64,000 nucleotides of DNA, taken from Anaerolineales bacterium (GTDB lineage Bacteria; Chloroflexota; Anaerolineae; Anaerolineales; Villigracilaceae). The notes beneath the pieces are model-generated. The model searched no databases. It was not told the DNA's origin and saw only the letters and a list, made by a program, of their open reading frames with translations. This document shows positions 33,429 through 42,719 of this stretch, piece by piece (positions within the stretch are counted from its first letter, which is position 1; each line of letters opens with the position of its first letter). Position numbers and translations under genes: made by a program. The stretch covers positions 3,711,223-3,775,222 of the forward strand of contig JABTTV010000001.1 in the NCBI GenBank assembly GCA_015075725.1, given 5' to 3'.

Positions 33429-36359
33429 ATGACACTTCAATCCAAGGACTCCCCCATGCCCAAATCTTTCACCCTGATCAAAGAACAGCAAATCCCCGAG
33501 ATCAACTCGCTAGTTCAACTATTCGAACACAAACGCACCGGAGCGCGGATGCTCTCGGTCATCAACGACGACGAGAACAAGGTCTTCAGCATCAATTTTC
33601 GGACCACGCCAAAGGATTCGACCGGCGTGGCGCACATCCTCGAACATTCGGTGTTGGGCGGCTCGGAGAAGTACCCGGTCAAGGAACCGTTCGTGGAACT
33701 GGTCAAAGGCTCGCTGGCGACCTTTATCAACGCCTTCACCTACCCCGATAAGACCTGCTACCCCGTGGCAAGCCAGAACGAAAAGGACTTCTACAATCTT
33801 ATCGACGTGTACATGGATGCCGTCCTGCATCCACGCATCACGGAAGAGACCCTGATGCAGGAAGGCTGGCACTACGAAGTGGAGGAAAACGCGCTCACTT
33901 ATAAAGGCGTGGTCTTCAACGAGATGAAGGGCGCTTATTCCTCGCCTGAGAATTTACTGGCACGCACCATCCAGCAATCGCTCTTTCCAAAACACATCTA
34001 CGGAGTCGACTCAGGCGGCGATCCGGCAAACATCCCCGACCTGACCTACGAAAACTTCCGCGGGTTCTGGGGGTCGTATTATCACCCGTCCAACTCGTTC
34101 ATCTTCTTCTATGGCAATGACGACCCGGAGAAACGCCTAAAATTGATGGAGGGCTATCTCAAACCGTACAAAAAGAAAAAGGTCAAGTCTGCGGTGCCGC
34201 CCGGGAAACCTTTCAAAAAACCGAAGAAGGTCGAGCATTCCTACATTGCCAGTGAAGGCGAGGATATTGAGAACAAACATTATCTTACCGTCAATTGGAA
34301 GTTGACGGATACCACCGACCCCGTCCTCACACTCAGTCTTCAAATCCTTTCGCACACGCTCATCGGTACGCCCGCCTCCCCGCTCCGCAAAGCGCTCCTT
34401 GACTCAGGACTCGGCGAAGACCTTGCCGGGGGCGGGCTCGAAACCGAACTGCGCGAGATGTTCTTCTCCACCGGTCTTAAAGGCACGCGCGCCCGCAGCG
34501 CGAAAAAGATCGAAACGCTGATCTTCGATACACTGCAATCCCTCGTCACAGACGGCATCGACCCCGATATGACCGCGGCTTCGATCAACACCATCGAGTT
34601 CGCCCTGCGCGAGAACAACACCGGTTCCTTCCCGCGCGGGATCGGGCTGATGCTGCGCGCGCTGACCACCTGGCTGCACGACGACGACCCATTCAAAGTG
34701 CTCGCCTTCGAAGCGCCGCTGGCTGATATCAAGAATCGACTGACCAACGACTCGCGATATTTTGAAAAATTGATCCAGACTTATTTGATCGAGAATAATC
34801 ACCGGACGACCCTGCGCTTCAAACCGGACCCGGAACTGGGTCAGCGCCTCGAGGCAGAGGAGAAGTCCCGGCTGGAATCCGCCAGGTCCGCGATGAGCGC
34901 GGATGAGATCCGCAAACACGCCAAAAATGCGGATGAACTAAAAGCAAGACAGGAGACTCCCGACACCGCGGAAGCGCTGGCGACCATTCCGACCCTCGAA
35001 CTGAAAGACCTCGACAAACAAGCCCGCACGATCTCCATCGAAGAGATCCAGGTGCAGGATGCGAAGGTCCTTTATCACGACATCTTCACCAACGGCATCC
35101 TCTATCTCGATCTCGCCTTCGACCTGCGCCCCATGCCGAAGGACATGCTTCCGCTGACGGAGGTCTTCGCGCGCGCGTTGTTCGAGATGGGCACCGAGAC
35201 CGAGGATTACGTCAAACTCTCGCAGCGGATCGGGAAAAGCACCGGCGGAATCCACGGCACATCGGTCAGCCTGACAAACCTGCCCACGAAAGAGGCGCAG
35301 GCGCACCTGATGATCCGTGGCAAATCCACTGTGAGTCAAAGCCAGGAGATGCTGTCCATCCTCAGGGACGTCCTCCTGACCGTAAAACTCGACAACAAGG
35401 AACGACTCAAGCAGATCGTGCTCGAAGAAAAATCCGGCGTGGAGTCTGCACTCGCGCCCGCCGGACATCGCTTTGCGAACATGCGCCTGCGCTCGCAATT
35501 CGGCGGCACGGGATGGATCAACGACCAGACACGCGGCGTGGGCTATCTTTTTGCATTGCGCGAACTCGCGAACGACATCGACAAGAACTGGAAGAAGGTA
35601 CTCGAAAAAATGGAGGCGATGCGCGAGTCGCTCATCAATTGCAAGACGATGATCGCGAATGTCACGCTCGACGAGATGAATTGGAAAACGGTCCGACCGC
35701 ATCTGGAGAATTTCATCTTCGCCATGCCCGTCAAGGATGCCCAACTTTCATCCTTCGACATTCAGCCTTCAACTCACAAGGAGGGGCTGGTGATCCCGGC
35801 GCAGGTCAACTACGTGGGAAAAGGCGCGAACCTATTCGACCTCGGCTATGAATATGACGGTTCGGCGCAGGTCGTCATCGGTTATCTCGGCATGACGCAT
35901 CTTTGGGAAAAGGTCCGCGTGCAGGGCGGCGCGTATGGCGTCTTCGCCCAACTCGACGACACGACCGGCGTGTTTACCTATCTCTCGTATCGCGACCCGA
36001 ACGTGGATGAGACCATCAAGAACTACGATTCCGCGCCCACCTTCCTGAAAGGGCTCGAGTCCGCCCGACTGTCGGATAACGAATTGAAGAAAGCCATCAT
36101 CTCGACCATCGGCGAACTGGATGCCTATCAACTCCCCGACGCGAAAGGCTACACGTCCATGATGCGCCACTTGACCGGTCGCACCGACGAAATGCGCCAA
36201 AAGATCCGCGACCAGGTCCTATCCACGAACGGAGAGGACTTCCTCGCTTTCGGAGATGCGCTCGAAAAAGCCATCAAGTCCGATGCCGTAGTCGTCGTCG
36301 GTTCACAATCCGCGCTGGATGGCTCGAAGGAAAAATTAAAGATCACAAAGGTTGCATAG
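33429..36359 (+). CDS. M16C family metalloprotease (presequence protease PreP-like)
   Basis: The 976-residue length and sequence match the PreP/insulinase M16C family. The inverted zinc site HxxEH is HILEHS near residue 70, and the distal Glu lies in FNEMKGAYSSPENLL about 80 residues later. The N-terminal PVKEPFVELVKGSLATFINAF segment is characteristic of PreP. Two M16 halves and an inactive C-terminal half fit the length. These enzymes degrade short peptides in a closed chamber. ATG 33429 has an AAAGGGG site about 8 bases upstream; ATG 33456 (MPKSF) is an alternative start. It has its own transcript, ending at a strong terminator. Confidence 0.9.
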   Translation: MTLQSKDSPMPKSFTLIKEQQIPEINSLVQLFEHKRTGARMLSVINDDENKVFSINFRTTPKDSTGVAHILEHSVLGGSEKYPVKEPFVELVKGSLATFINAFTYPDKTCYPVASQNEKDFYNLIDVYMDAVLHPRITEETLMQEGWHYEVEENALTYKGVVFNEMKGAYSSPENLLARTIQQSLFPKHIYGVDSGGDPANIPDLTYENFRGFWGSYYHPSNSFIFFYGNDDPEKRLKLMEGYLKPYKKKKVKSAVPPGKPFKKPKKVEHSYIASEGEDIENKHYLTVNWKLTDTTDPVLTLSLQILSHTLIGTPASPLRKALLDSGLGEDLAGGGLETELREMFFSTGLKGTRARSAKKIETLIFDTLQSLVTDGIDPDMTAASINTIEFALRENNTGSFPRGIGLMLRALTTWLHDDDPFKVLAFEAPLADIKNRLTNDSRYFEKLIQTYLIENNHRTTLRFKPDPELGQRLEAEEKSRLESARSAMSADEIRKHAKNADELKARQETPDTAEALATIPTLELKDLDKQARTISIEEIQVQDAKVLYHDIFTNGILYLDLAFDLRPMPKDMLPLTEVFARALFEMGTETEDYVKLSQRIGKSTGGIHGTSVSLTNLPTKEAQAHLMIRGKSTVSQSQEMLSILRDVLLTVKLDNKERLKQIVLEEKSGVESALAPAGHRFANMRLRSQFGGTGWINDQTRGVGYLFALRELANDIDKNWKKVLEKMEAMRESLINCKTMIANVTLDEMNWKTVRPHLENFIFAMPVKDAQLSSFDIQPSTHKEGLVIPAQVNYVGKGANLFDLGYEYDGSAQVVIGYLGMTHLWEKVRVQGGAYGVFAQLDDTTGVFTYLSYRDPNVDETIKNYDSAPTFLKGLESARLSDNELKKAIISTIGELDAYQLPDAKGYTSMMRHLTGRTDEMRQKIRDQVLSTNGEDFLAFGDALEKAIKSDAVVVVGSQSALDGSKEKLKITKVA

Positions 36360-36397
36360 ACAAAGCTAATTTTTCGACCTCCGTTTTGGGTAAAATA

Positions 36398-36428
36398 AGA
36401 GGGCAGGGATTTATCTCTGCCCTCTTTT
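36398..36428 (+). terminator. Intrinsic terminator after the M16C protease gene
   Basis: A perfect 9-base stem (36398-36406 with 36417-36425) with a T tract, ending 7 bases before the next start codon. Confidence 0.88.
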
Positions 36429-36434
36429 GATTTT

Positions 36435-36938
36435 ATGTCCGAGCAGCCCACCCCTACCGTAACAAACGATCAACTCGTCTCAGAACTCTGGGCACGGGAT
36501 GTGCGTTTCATTCTGGGGAAGAAGCCGAATCATCCACCAACCTTACCGCCCTTTGATTTAATTGTTGCCCTGGCTGAAAACCCTGAAACGCGTCTGCAAC
36601 TAAGTCTCATCCCACTTTTTCTTTGCCATCCTGAATTCTCACAATATGCCGTCGAAGTTTCGATTGTATTGGATCCGGCAACTCGCCTGCTATTGGAGTG
36701 TTTTTACACCGCCGCCGTGTGGATAGAAAGAAAATATTTGTCACAGAATAACCTGCCTGATCTCTTCTCTTCCAAACTGGGTTTGTCCCCTAGTGACGAC
36801 CCTGCGATAAATCTTTCCGCGCTATCCCTCCGACAAAAGGAATTGAGTGGATTACCAATTAATTGGCTTGCCACATACCAGCATGCGGCGGATGTCTGGT
36901 ACAAAGACCTGGAATTCCACAAGGCTGAAAATGGATAA
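36435..36938 (+). CDS. Unknown protein paired with a nucleotidyltransferase remnant
   Basis: A 167-residue soluble protein with helical segments (PFDLIVALAENPETRLQLSL; LLECFYTAAVWIERKYL; LPINWLATYQHAADVW). I do not recognise a named domain. It overlaps by 8 bases the start of a nucleotidyltransferase-like frame that is broken, which suggests a two-gene module such as a toxin-antitoxin-like pair. Its start lies just behind the terminator of the protease gene, with no good ribosome site. A plain-language function cannot be given; an antitoxin-type partner role is only a guess. Confidence 0.5.
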   Translation: MSEQPTPTVTNDQLVSELWARDVRFILGKKPNHPPTLPPFDLIVALAENPETRLQLSLIPLFLCHPEFSQYAVEVSIVLDPATRLLLECFYTAAVWIERKYLSQNNLPDLFSSKLGLSPSDDPAINLSALSLRQKELSGLPINWLATYQHAADVWYKDLEFHKAENG

Positions 36939-37187
36939 GGATTATTTGCAATCCATTCTTACTCTCTTGGGAGGGCAAGTCCCGGTCAGATCGAGACTTT
37001 TCCTCCTTGGCGGGGGAGCCCTCACATTACTCGGTAGTCCGCGCCCTTCCCAGGCTCTCGACTTTGTTGGCGACGATATCAATCTCAGTGTCGCATGGTC
37101 CTGTTAGCCAAAGCGGAAGCAGGCAAATACGATCTAAACCCAGAAATCCTAGCCCACCTTCAAATCTTGAAATCCCGACTCAAATAA
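36931..37187 (+). pseudogene. Decayed nucleotidyltransferase-like gene (DUF6036-type start)
   Basis: The 58 residues from ATG 36931 look like the start of a nucleotidyltransferase of the DUF6036 kind (RLFLLGGGALTLLGSPRPSQ, then a D-F-x-x-D element). They run into a stop at 37105-37107 where a protein of about 180 residues or more would be expected. In another frame, 37095-37187 encodes 30 residues (MVLLAKAEAG...ILKSRLK) that read like an ordinary C-terminal helix. A deletion joining the two ends is the simplest explanation. The remnant lies directly before the XdhD-like gene. Confidence 0.55.
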
Positions 37188-37210
37188 CCTCTCACTCCAC
37201 AGGAGCCACC

Positions 37211-40200
37211 ATGAACATCACCCTCAAGATCAACGGAATAGAGCATGCAATCGAAGTCCCCGCTTCGACAACCCTGCTCGCCGCATTGCGCGGACTTGGT
37301 TTTCACGGCGTCAAATTCGGCGATGAGCATGGGTTGACCGGCGCAGATACGATTTTGCTCGACGGAAAACCCGTCAACGCCGGGTCGATGCTGGCGGCTC
37401 AAGCCGAAGGTCATGTCGTGGCGACGATCGAAGCGTTGGGCGAACATCCCGATCAGGGATGGCGCAAGACCGACGGTTTGCATCCGCTGCAAAAAGCATT
37501 CGTGGAATCAGGCGCCATTCAATGCGGATACTGCACCCCGGCGCAGATCCTTGCGGCGAAGGGTCTGCTCGATAAAAATCCGAATCCAAACGAAGCCGAA
37601 GTTCGCGAAGCGCTTAGCGGTGTGCTCTGTCGCTGCACCGGTTATCTCAAGCCAATCCAAGCGGTGATGAAAGCCGCGGCAGTGATGCGCGGAGATGAGC
37701 CCATCGACTTGACATCCATCCATTGGGACTTCGGCACATCCGGACCTGTTCCTCCCGCTGGAGATTCCGCCTCACCCTCCGCCGCAGTGTTGACGCGACC
37801 CAAGGTTGTCGTCACGCCAGAAACGGAGAAATGGCAGACCGTCGGCAAGCCAGAAAAGAAAGTGGACGCGATCAAACTCGTGCAGGGCAAACCCGCCTTT
37901 GCAGCAGACATGGACATGCGCGGCATGTTACACGCCAAAGTCCTGCGCTCTCCTCATGCGCATGCGAAGATAAAACGCATCGACGCGACCAAGGCGCTCG
38001 CGTTGGAAGGCGTTGTCGCCGTCCTGACATGGCGGGATGTTCCACGCGTGGTTTACTCCACTGCAGGGCAATCCGACCCGATTCCCGGTCCGCTGGATTC
38101 GTTTTCGCTCGACCACAAAGTACGCTTCGTGGGCGATCGGGTGGCGTTCGTCGCCGCAGAGACCGCAGAAATTGCGGAGAAAGCCCTTTCGCTTATCGAA
38201 GTGGAGTATGAAATCCTGCCCGCCATCATCGACTCGCGCGAAGCGATGAAACCGGATGCGATAAAAATCCACGACGAGCCGGAATATGTCAACTTTGCAG
38301 ATTCAAACCCCGAGAAAAATCTTGCGGCGCACATCCGCATCGACATTGGTGACGTGAACAAAGGCTTTGCCGAAGCGGACGAAATCTTTGAGGCTGAATA
38401 CGAAGTGCCGAAAGTCCAGCAGGCGCACATCGAGCCGCACGTCTGCGTGACGTATTGGGACGAAGACGACCGGCTGGTAATTCGCACATCCACGCAGGTT
38501 CCATTCCACGTGCGGAGAATGCTCGCTCCAGTGCTGGGCCTGCCCGTCAAAAGAATCCGCGTCATCAAGCCGCGCATCGGCGGCGGCTTCGGCGGCAAGC
38601 AGGAAGTGTTGATGGAAGACGTGGCGGCTCATTTGACGATAGCCACGAAGCGTCCCGTCATTTATGAATACAACCGCGAAGAGGAATTCATCGCAGCGCG
38701 TTCTCGCCACCCAATGCGGGTTAAGATGAAGACCGGCATTAAGAAAGACGGCACCATTACCGCCAACGAAATGTACGCGTTATCCGATACCGGCGCGTAC
38801 GGCTGTCACGCATTGACAGTGACCGGCAACACAGGTCACAAATCGATGGCCTTGTATGTGGGGGATGGCGAGTACCGAAAATCCCCAAACATTCGCTTCT
38901 ATGCCGATGTTGTGTATACCAACACGCCTCCCGCCGGAGCTTTCCGCGGATACGGCGTGCCGCAGGGCTACTGGCCCCTCGACCGCCACCTCGAAAAGAT
39001 CGCTCGCGCGATGGGTTTCGACCCCATCGATTTCCGGTTGAAAAATGCGATCCGCCCCGGCGAGTACCACCCATTTTCGACGGCTTGGAACGAGGGCCGT
39101 GAACCGCGCCCGGAGATCATCCACACCGTTGGGCTGGAACAATGCGTGGCGCAAGGGAAAGCCGCAATTGGGTGGGATCAGAAGTTTGGGAATGAGGAAT
39201 GGCACAAAAATGTGTCAGGTGCCAAGAATCAGGTATCGGGAAAGAACCTGACACCTGACACCTCACACCTGAAACGCGGGATCGGCGTGGCAATGGTTAT
39301 GCAGGGGACTGCAATTCCCTACCTCGACATGGGCGGCGCATCGATCAAGATGAACGACGATGGTTCTTTCAACCTGCTCGTCGGCGCGACAGACCTCGGG
39401 ACCGGCTCCGATACCGTCCTCGCGCAGATGGCAGCTGAAGTTTTGGGCGTGCCCGTCGAAGATATGATCACCTATTCATCCGATACTGATTTCACTCCCT
39501 TCGATAAAGGCGCGTACGCTTCGTCAACGACGTACATCTCTGGTACCGCTGCGACCAAGGCGGCACAGATCGTCGCTGAAAGAATCAAAATCCGCGCGGC
39601 AAAGATGCTGGGGATGGCAGATTCCGAATACCCGAATATTCGATTGTCAGACAGAAAAGCCATCGCCCCCGACGGACGATCCGTGACGCTTGCGGAGATC
39701 GCGCTCGATACATTGCACAAGAACAACCAGGAACAGATCATGGGCGTGGCAAGTTACGTCTCGCCGGTGTCCCCTCCCCCATTCGCGGCGCAATTCGCCG
39801 AAGTGACCGTAGACACGGAAACCGGTCAGGTCACCGTGGATAAACTGGTGATGGCGGTGGATTCGGGCGTGATCGTCAATCCGCTCACCGCTTCGGGGCA
39901 GATCGAAGGCGGCATGACACAGGCTCTCGGTTACGCCGTTTGCGAAGAGATGCGTTACGACGAAAAAGGCTCGGCTTACGAACGCGACCTGGACCGCTAT
40001 CACATCTTCCGCGCGGACGAAATGCCCGACCTCGAGACCATCTTCGTGGAAACCTTCGAGCCGAGTCATCCTTTCGGGGTCAAAGCTGTCGCGGAAATCC
40101 CGATGGACGGCGTTGCTCCGGCAGTTGGGAACGCAATCCTCGACGCGATTGGCGCCAATGTTGATGAGATCCCTGCCACGCCGGAAAGGGTTTGGAAGGC

Positions 40201-40216
40201 GATCAAGAATCAATAA
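37211..40216 (+). CDS. xdhD: XdhD-like molybdenum hydroxylase: fused iron-sulfur and molybdopterin subunits
   Basis: From ATG 37211 (AGGAG 6 bases upstream) the protein has 1001 residues. Residues 1 to about 165 form the iron-sulfur unit and the rest the molybdopterin part (RIGGGFGGKQEV, GAFRGYG, late GAYASSTTYISGTAAT). The helical [2Fe-2S] site is intact (QCGYCTPAQ and CRCTGY). The plant-type [2Fe-2S] site has lost all four Cys: the loop reads FGDEHGLTGADTILLDG, and VNAGSM replaces the usual VNSC. E. coli XdhD is also fused and Cys-poor in this region. There is no FAD domain, so a separate subunit (23812-24564 is a candidate) must accept electrons. A short repeat-rich insertion lies at about residues 668-690. 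Confidence 0.82.
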   Translation: MNITLKINGIEHAIEVPASTTLLAALRGLGFHGVKFGDEHGLTGADTILLDGKPVNAGSMLAAQAEGHVVATIEALGEHPDQGWRKTDGLHPLQKAFVESGAIQCGYCTPAQILAAKGLLDKNPNPNEAEVREALSGVLCRCTGYLKPIQAVMKAAAVMRGDEPIDLTSIHWDFGTSGPVPPAGDSASPSAAVLTRPKVVVTPETEKWQTVGKPEKKVDAIKLVQGKPAFAADMDMRGMLHAKVLRSPHAHAKIKRIDATKALALEGVVAVLTWRDVPRVVYSTAGQSDPIPGPLDSFSLDHKVRFVGDRVAFVAAETAEIAEKALSLIEVEYEILPAIIDSREAMKPDAIKIHDEPEYVNFADSNPEKNLAAHIRIDIGDVNKGFAEADEIFEAEYEVPKVQQAHIEPHVCVTYWDEDDRLVIRTSTQVPFHVRRMLAPVLGLPVKRIRVIKPRIGGGFGGKQEVLMEDVAAHLTIATKRPVIYEYNREEEFIAARSRHPMRVKMKTGIKKDGTITANEMYALSDTGAYGCHALTVTGNTGHKSMALYVGDGEYRKSPNIRFYADVVYTNTPPAGAFRGYGVPQGYWPLDRHLEKIARAMGFDPIDFRLKNAIRPGEYHPFSTAWNEGREPRPEIIHTVGLEQCVAQGKAAIGWDQKFGNEEWHKNVSGAKNQVSGKNLTPDTSHLKRGIGVAMVMQGTAIPYLDMGGASIKMNDDGSFNLLVGATDLGTGSDTVLAQMAAEVLGVPVEDMITYSSDTDFTPFDKGAYASSTTYISGTAATKAAQIVAERIKIRAAKMLGMADSEYPNIRLSDRKAIAPDGRSVTLAEIALDTLHKNNQEQIMGVASYVSPVSPPPFAAQFAEVTVDTETGQVTVDKLVMAVDSGVIVNPLTASGQIEGGMTQALGYAVCEEMRYDEKGSAYERDLDRYHIFRADEMPDLETIFVETFEPSHPFGVKAVAEIPMDGVAPAVGNAILDAIGANVDEIPATPERVWKAIKNQ
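39212..39271. repeat. Short inverted/direct repeat inserted in frame within the molybdenum hydroxylase gene
   Basis: GTGTCAGGT at 39212-39220 pairs with ACCTGACAC at 39246-39254, and ACCTGACAC/ACCTCACACCTG repeats follow directly. The encoded residues (VSGAKNQVSGKNLTPDTSHL) are low in family character. The reading frame is preserved across it. Confidence 0.5.
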
Positions 40217-40237
40217 ACGAACCCGACATGCGGACAA

Positions 40238-40283
40238 AAAAGAACTCGCCCGGGATTTAGATGCCGCTGGCGGGTTCTTTTTG
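40238..40283 (+). terminator. Intrinsic terminator after the molybdenum hydroxylase gene
   Basis: An A-rich, GC-cored stem (about 40240-40250 with 40269-40280) ends in a T tract, 20 bases after the stop codon. Confidence 0.82.
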
Positions 40284-40413
40284 TCAACCTGGGCGGGAGG
40301 GAATGAATTTTAATTTCATATCCGAGGATCTACATGGGAGAGGCATGTTAGGATCAATTCGAGCCAATGCAAGATATAATCATTGATTGGATGACGCAAG
40401 GAATAATCAACCA

Positions 40414-41757
40414 ATGCCAGATCAAATCTATATTGTAGGTCATATCAATCCGGATACCGACTCGATCGCATCCGCCATGGGGTATGCCTGGCTTCTGCGC
40501 GAGAGGGACAGGGTCAACGCGATCCCCGCCCGAGCCGGGGCGTTGAATCCGCAAACATCATGGGTGCTTAAAACCATCGGGCTCGAATCTCCGATCCTGC
40601 TCACAGATGCGTCGCCCAGGTTCGAATCTGTGATGCACAGGTTGGACAGTATCCGCCCCGATGCGCAACTTGGCGCGGCGTGGACGCTCGCATCGCGCAC
40701 CGGCGGACTCGCCCCCATCGTAAACGAGGACGGAACGCCATTCGGAATCATCAACGGCCTGAGCCTCTTCAATTATTTCACCAACATTCTTGGTCCCCGC
40801 CCCGGCGACACCACCGTGCGCGAGATGATGTCTGCCGAGTGCAAGGACGCGGCAGATACGAATGTGCCGAAGTTCAAGGCAAACGCCCATATCCGCGATT
40901 CCCTTAATCGAATCCTTCGCGATGAGATCGATGACTACTGGGTGGTGGATGATAACGGACTTTATCTAGGCATTGCCCGCCAACGGAACATACTTAACCC
41001 GCCGCGTCTCAAGATCATCCTTGTGGATCATAATGAGCCACGCCAGTCCATCGCCGCGCTCGAGGAAGCCGAACTGCTGGAAATTTTGGATCATCACCGC
41101 CTAGGCAACCCCTATACTCACCAACCGATTCGCTTCACAGTGGATGTGGTCGGCTCGACGTCAACCCTTGTCACGGAACAGACAGCCGAGGCGGGACTCT
41201 CCGCCCCGCCAAAGGTCGCTGGCGCGCTTCTTGCCGGACTGTTATCAGATACGCTTATCCTGACCTCTCCCACCACGACAAATCGTGACCGCACCGCTGC
41301 GGAACGACTCGCGCGTTGGACGTTCGTCGGAGGAAGCCCATTGCAAGGCGAAACCATCGAATCGTTCGGCAAATCGCTACTCAGCGCAGGCGCGGGACTC
41401 TCGAATCGAAAACCGGAAGAAGTCGTCAGCACAGACATCAAATCCTTCGAAGGCGGCGGATTCAAATTTGCGGTGGCGCAAGTGGAAGTGACCGACCTGA
41501 TGCAGCTGACCGAGCATCTAAATCCGCTTACCAATGCGCTCGATAACCTGCGCGATAAACGCGGACTCGACTTTGCCATGCTGCTCGTCACTGACATCGT
41601 ACGCGGGACGAGCCGGTTATTGGTCTCTTCATCCGCGCCGCCCGTGTTGAACGATCTCCCCTACCCACCCCTGCACGATGGTTCCCGCGACGCGTCCGGA
41701 GTCGTTTCGAGGAAGAAACAATTACTTCCTGTGGTATTGGGATTGTTGGATAGATAG
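40414..41757 (+). CDS. ppaC: Manganese-dependent inorganic pyrophosphatase with CBS insert (family II)
   Basis: From ATG 40414 the product has 447 residues. YIVGHINPDTDSIASAM at the N-terminus is the DHH-family metal site, and the second half contains ILDHHRLGN and the C-terminal DHHA2 domain. Between the first motif and the DHH motif lies a CBS-type regulatory region (about residues 115-215: VREMM..., DDYWVVDDNGLYLGIARQRN), as in nucleotide-regulated CBS pyrophosphatases. These enzymes hydrolyse PPi to drive biosynthesis and are inhibited by AMP/ADP through CBS. The upstream in-frame TTG at 40387 lies right behind a TATAAT box (40375-40380), so the ATG with AAGGA (40397-40401) is preferred. 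Confidence 0.85.
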   Translation: MPDQIYIVGHINPDTDSIASAMGYAWLLRERDRVNAIPARAGALNPQTSWVLKTIGLESPILLTDASPRFESVMHRLDSIRPDAQLGAAWTLASRTGGLAPIVNEDGTPFGIINGLSLFNYFTNILGPRPGDTTVREMMSAECKDAADTNVPKFKANAHIRDSLNRILRDEIDDYWVVDDNGLYLGIARQRNILNPPRLKIILVDHNEPRQSIAALEEAELLEILDHHRLGNPYTHQPIRFTVDVVGSTSTLVTEQTAEAGLSAPPKVAGALLAGLLSDTLILTSPTTTNRDRTAAERLARWTFVGGSPLQGETIESFGKSLLSAGAGLSNRKPEEVVSTDIKSFEGGGFKFAVAQVEVTDLMQLTEHLNPLTNALDNLRDKRGLDFAMLLVTDIVRGTSRLLVSSSAPPVLNDLPYPPLHDGSRDASGVVSRKKQLLPVVLGLLDR

Positions 41758-41780
41758 AATTCTTCGGTTACTTCAGTTGA

Positions 41781-42659
41781 ATGATAAATTTTCCCTACCT
41801 TGACGAAACGATTCCCTTGAACGAAGAAACCCGCAAAGGCTTGCCGGGTTCATTCATTACACTCCGATGCGGAGTCACGCACTACGAAGAAGCCGGAGAT
41901 AAAAACGGAAAAGCCGTAGTCCTCGTGCATGGTTTCTCCGTCCCGTATTTTATCTACAACCCCACCTTCGAGTTCCTCAGCCAACAGGGATTTCGCGTCC
42001 TGCGCTACGACCTGCTCGGGCGCGGTTTTTCCGACAGACCCAAAGCCCGCTATGATATATCCCTTTTCGTCCGGCAGCTCAAGGAGTTGCTCGATGCCCT
42101 GGACTACAAGAATATCAACCTAGTCGGACTCTCCATGGGAGGACCGATCACTGCCGCATTCATTGACGCTTATCCAGATGAGGTTGCCAAACACATCCTG
42201 ATCGACCCATGCGGCGCAAAGCCGGTATCGCTCTCGCCCCTCCTCGAAGCGGTGAAAATTCCCATCCTTGGCGAAATACTCATCGGTTTGTTTGGCACGG
42301 GTAGCATGGTTAAAAGTGTCGCTGCCGACATGTTCTCACCGAGACTGGTGGAGCAATTCCAAGAGAGATATCGAAACCAGATGAAATACCGGGGATTCAA
42401 ACGCGCGATCCTTTCCACTCTACGATGCGACATGCTTGGCTCCTTTATTGAGGTCTTTGAACGGGTCGGTAAATTGAAAAAGCCTGCTTTGATTTTCTGG
42501 GGGAAGCAGGATACCACGGTCCCCTTCGAGCACAGCGTGGATATTCTAAACGCGATCCCCCATGCTGAATTTCACGCCTTCGACCATTGCGGCCACATCC
42601 CCCATTACGAACGCGCAAGCGAAGTAAATGAAATTCTGTTAGAATTTTTAATGAGATAA
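41781..42659 (+). CDS. Alpha/beta hydrolase
   Basis: A 292-residue alpha/beta-hydrolase fold enzyme. It has the oxyanion-side HGF motif (VLVHGFSVPYF), the nucleophile elbow GLSMGG (Ser about residue 119), the acid in WGKQDTTVPF and the catalytic His in DHCGHIPHYE. There is no signal peptide. This family covers esterases, C-C hydrolases, dehalogenases and others, and the sequence alone does not fix the substrate. It lies 23 bases after the pyrophosphatase gene, so the two may share a transcript. Confidence 0.8.
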   Translation: MINFPYLDETIPLNEETRKGLPGSFITLRCGVTHYEEAGDKNGKAVVLVHGFSVPYFIYNPTFEFLSQQGFRVLRYDLLGRGFSDRPKARYDISLFVRQLKELLDALDYKNINLVGLSMGGPITAAFIDAYPDEVAKHILIDPCGAKPVSLSPLLEAVKIPILGEILIGLFGTGSMVKSVAADMFSPRLVEQFQERYRNQMKYRGFKRAILSTLRCDMLGSFIEVFERVGKLKKPALIFWGKQDTTVPFEHSVDILNAIPHAEFHAFDHCGHIPHYERASEVNEILLEFLMR

Positions 42660-42719
42660 CCAATCCCTCTTATCAGCAATAATCACTTGTATGGGGGATG
42701 AAATCATGGAGAAAGAAAC

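Noticed and set aside
37007..37210. Longer N-terminus of the molybdenum hydroxylase
   Set aside because: The 68 extra codons cover the nucleotidyltransferase remnant in another frame, and the family N-terminus begins right after the AGGAG site at 37201.
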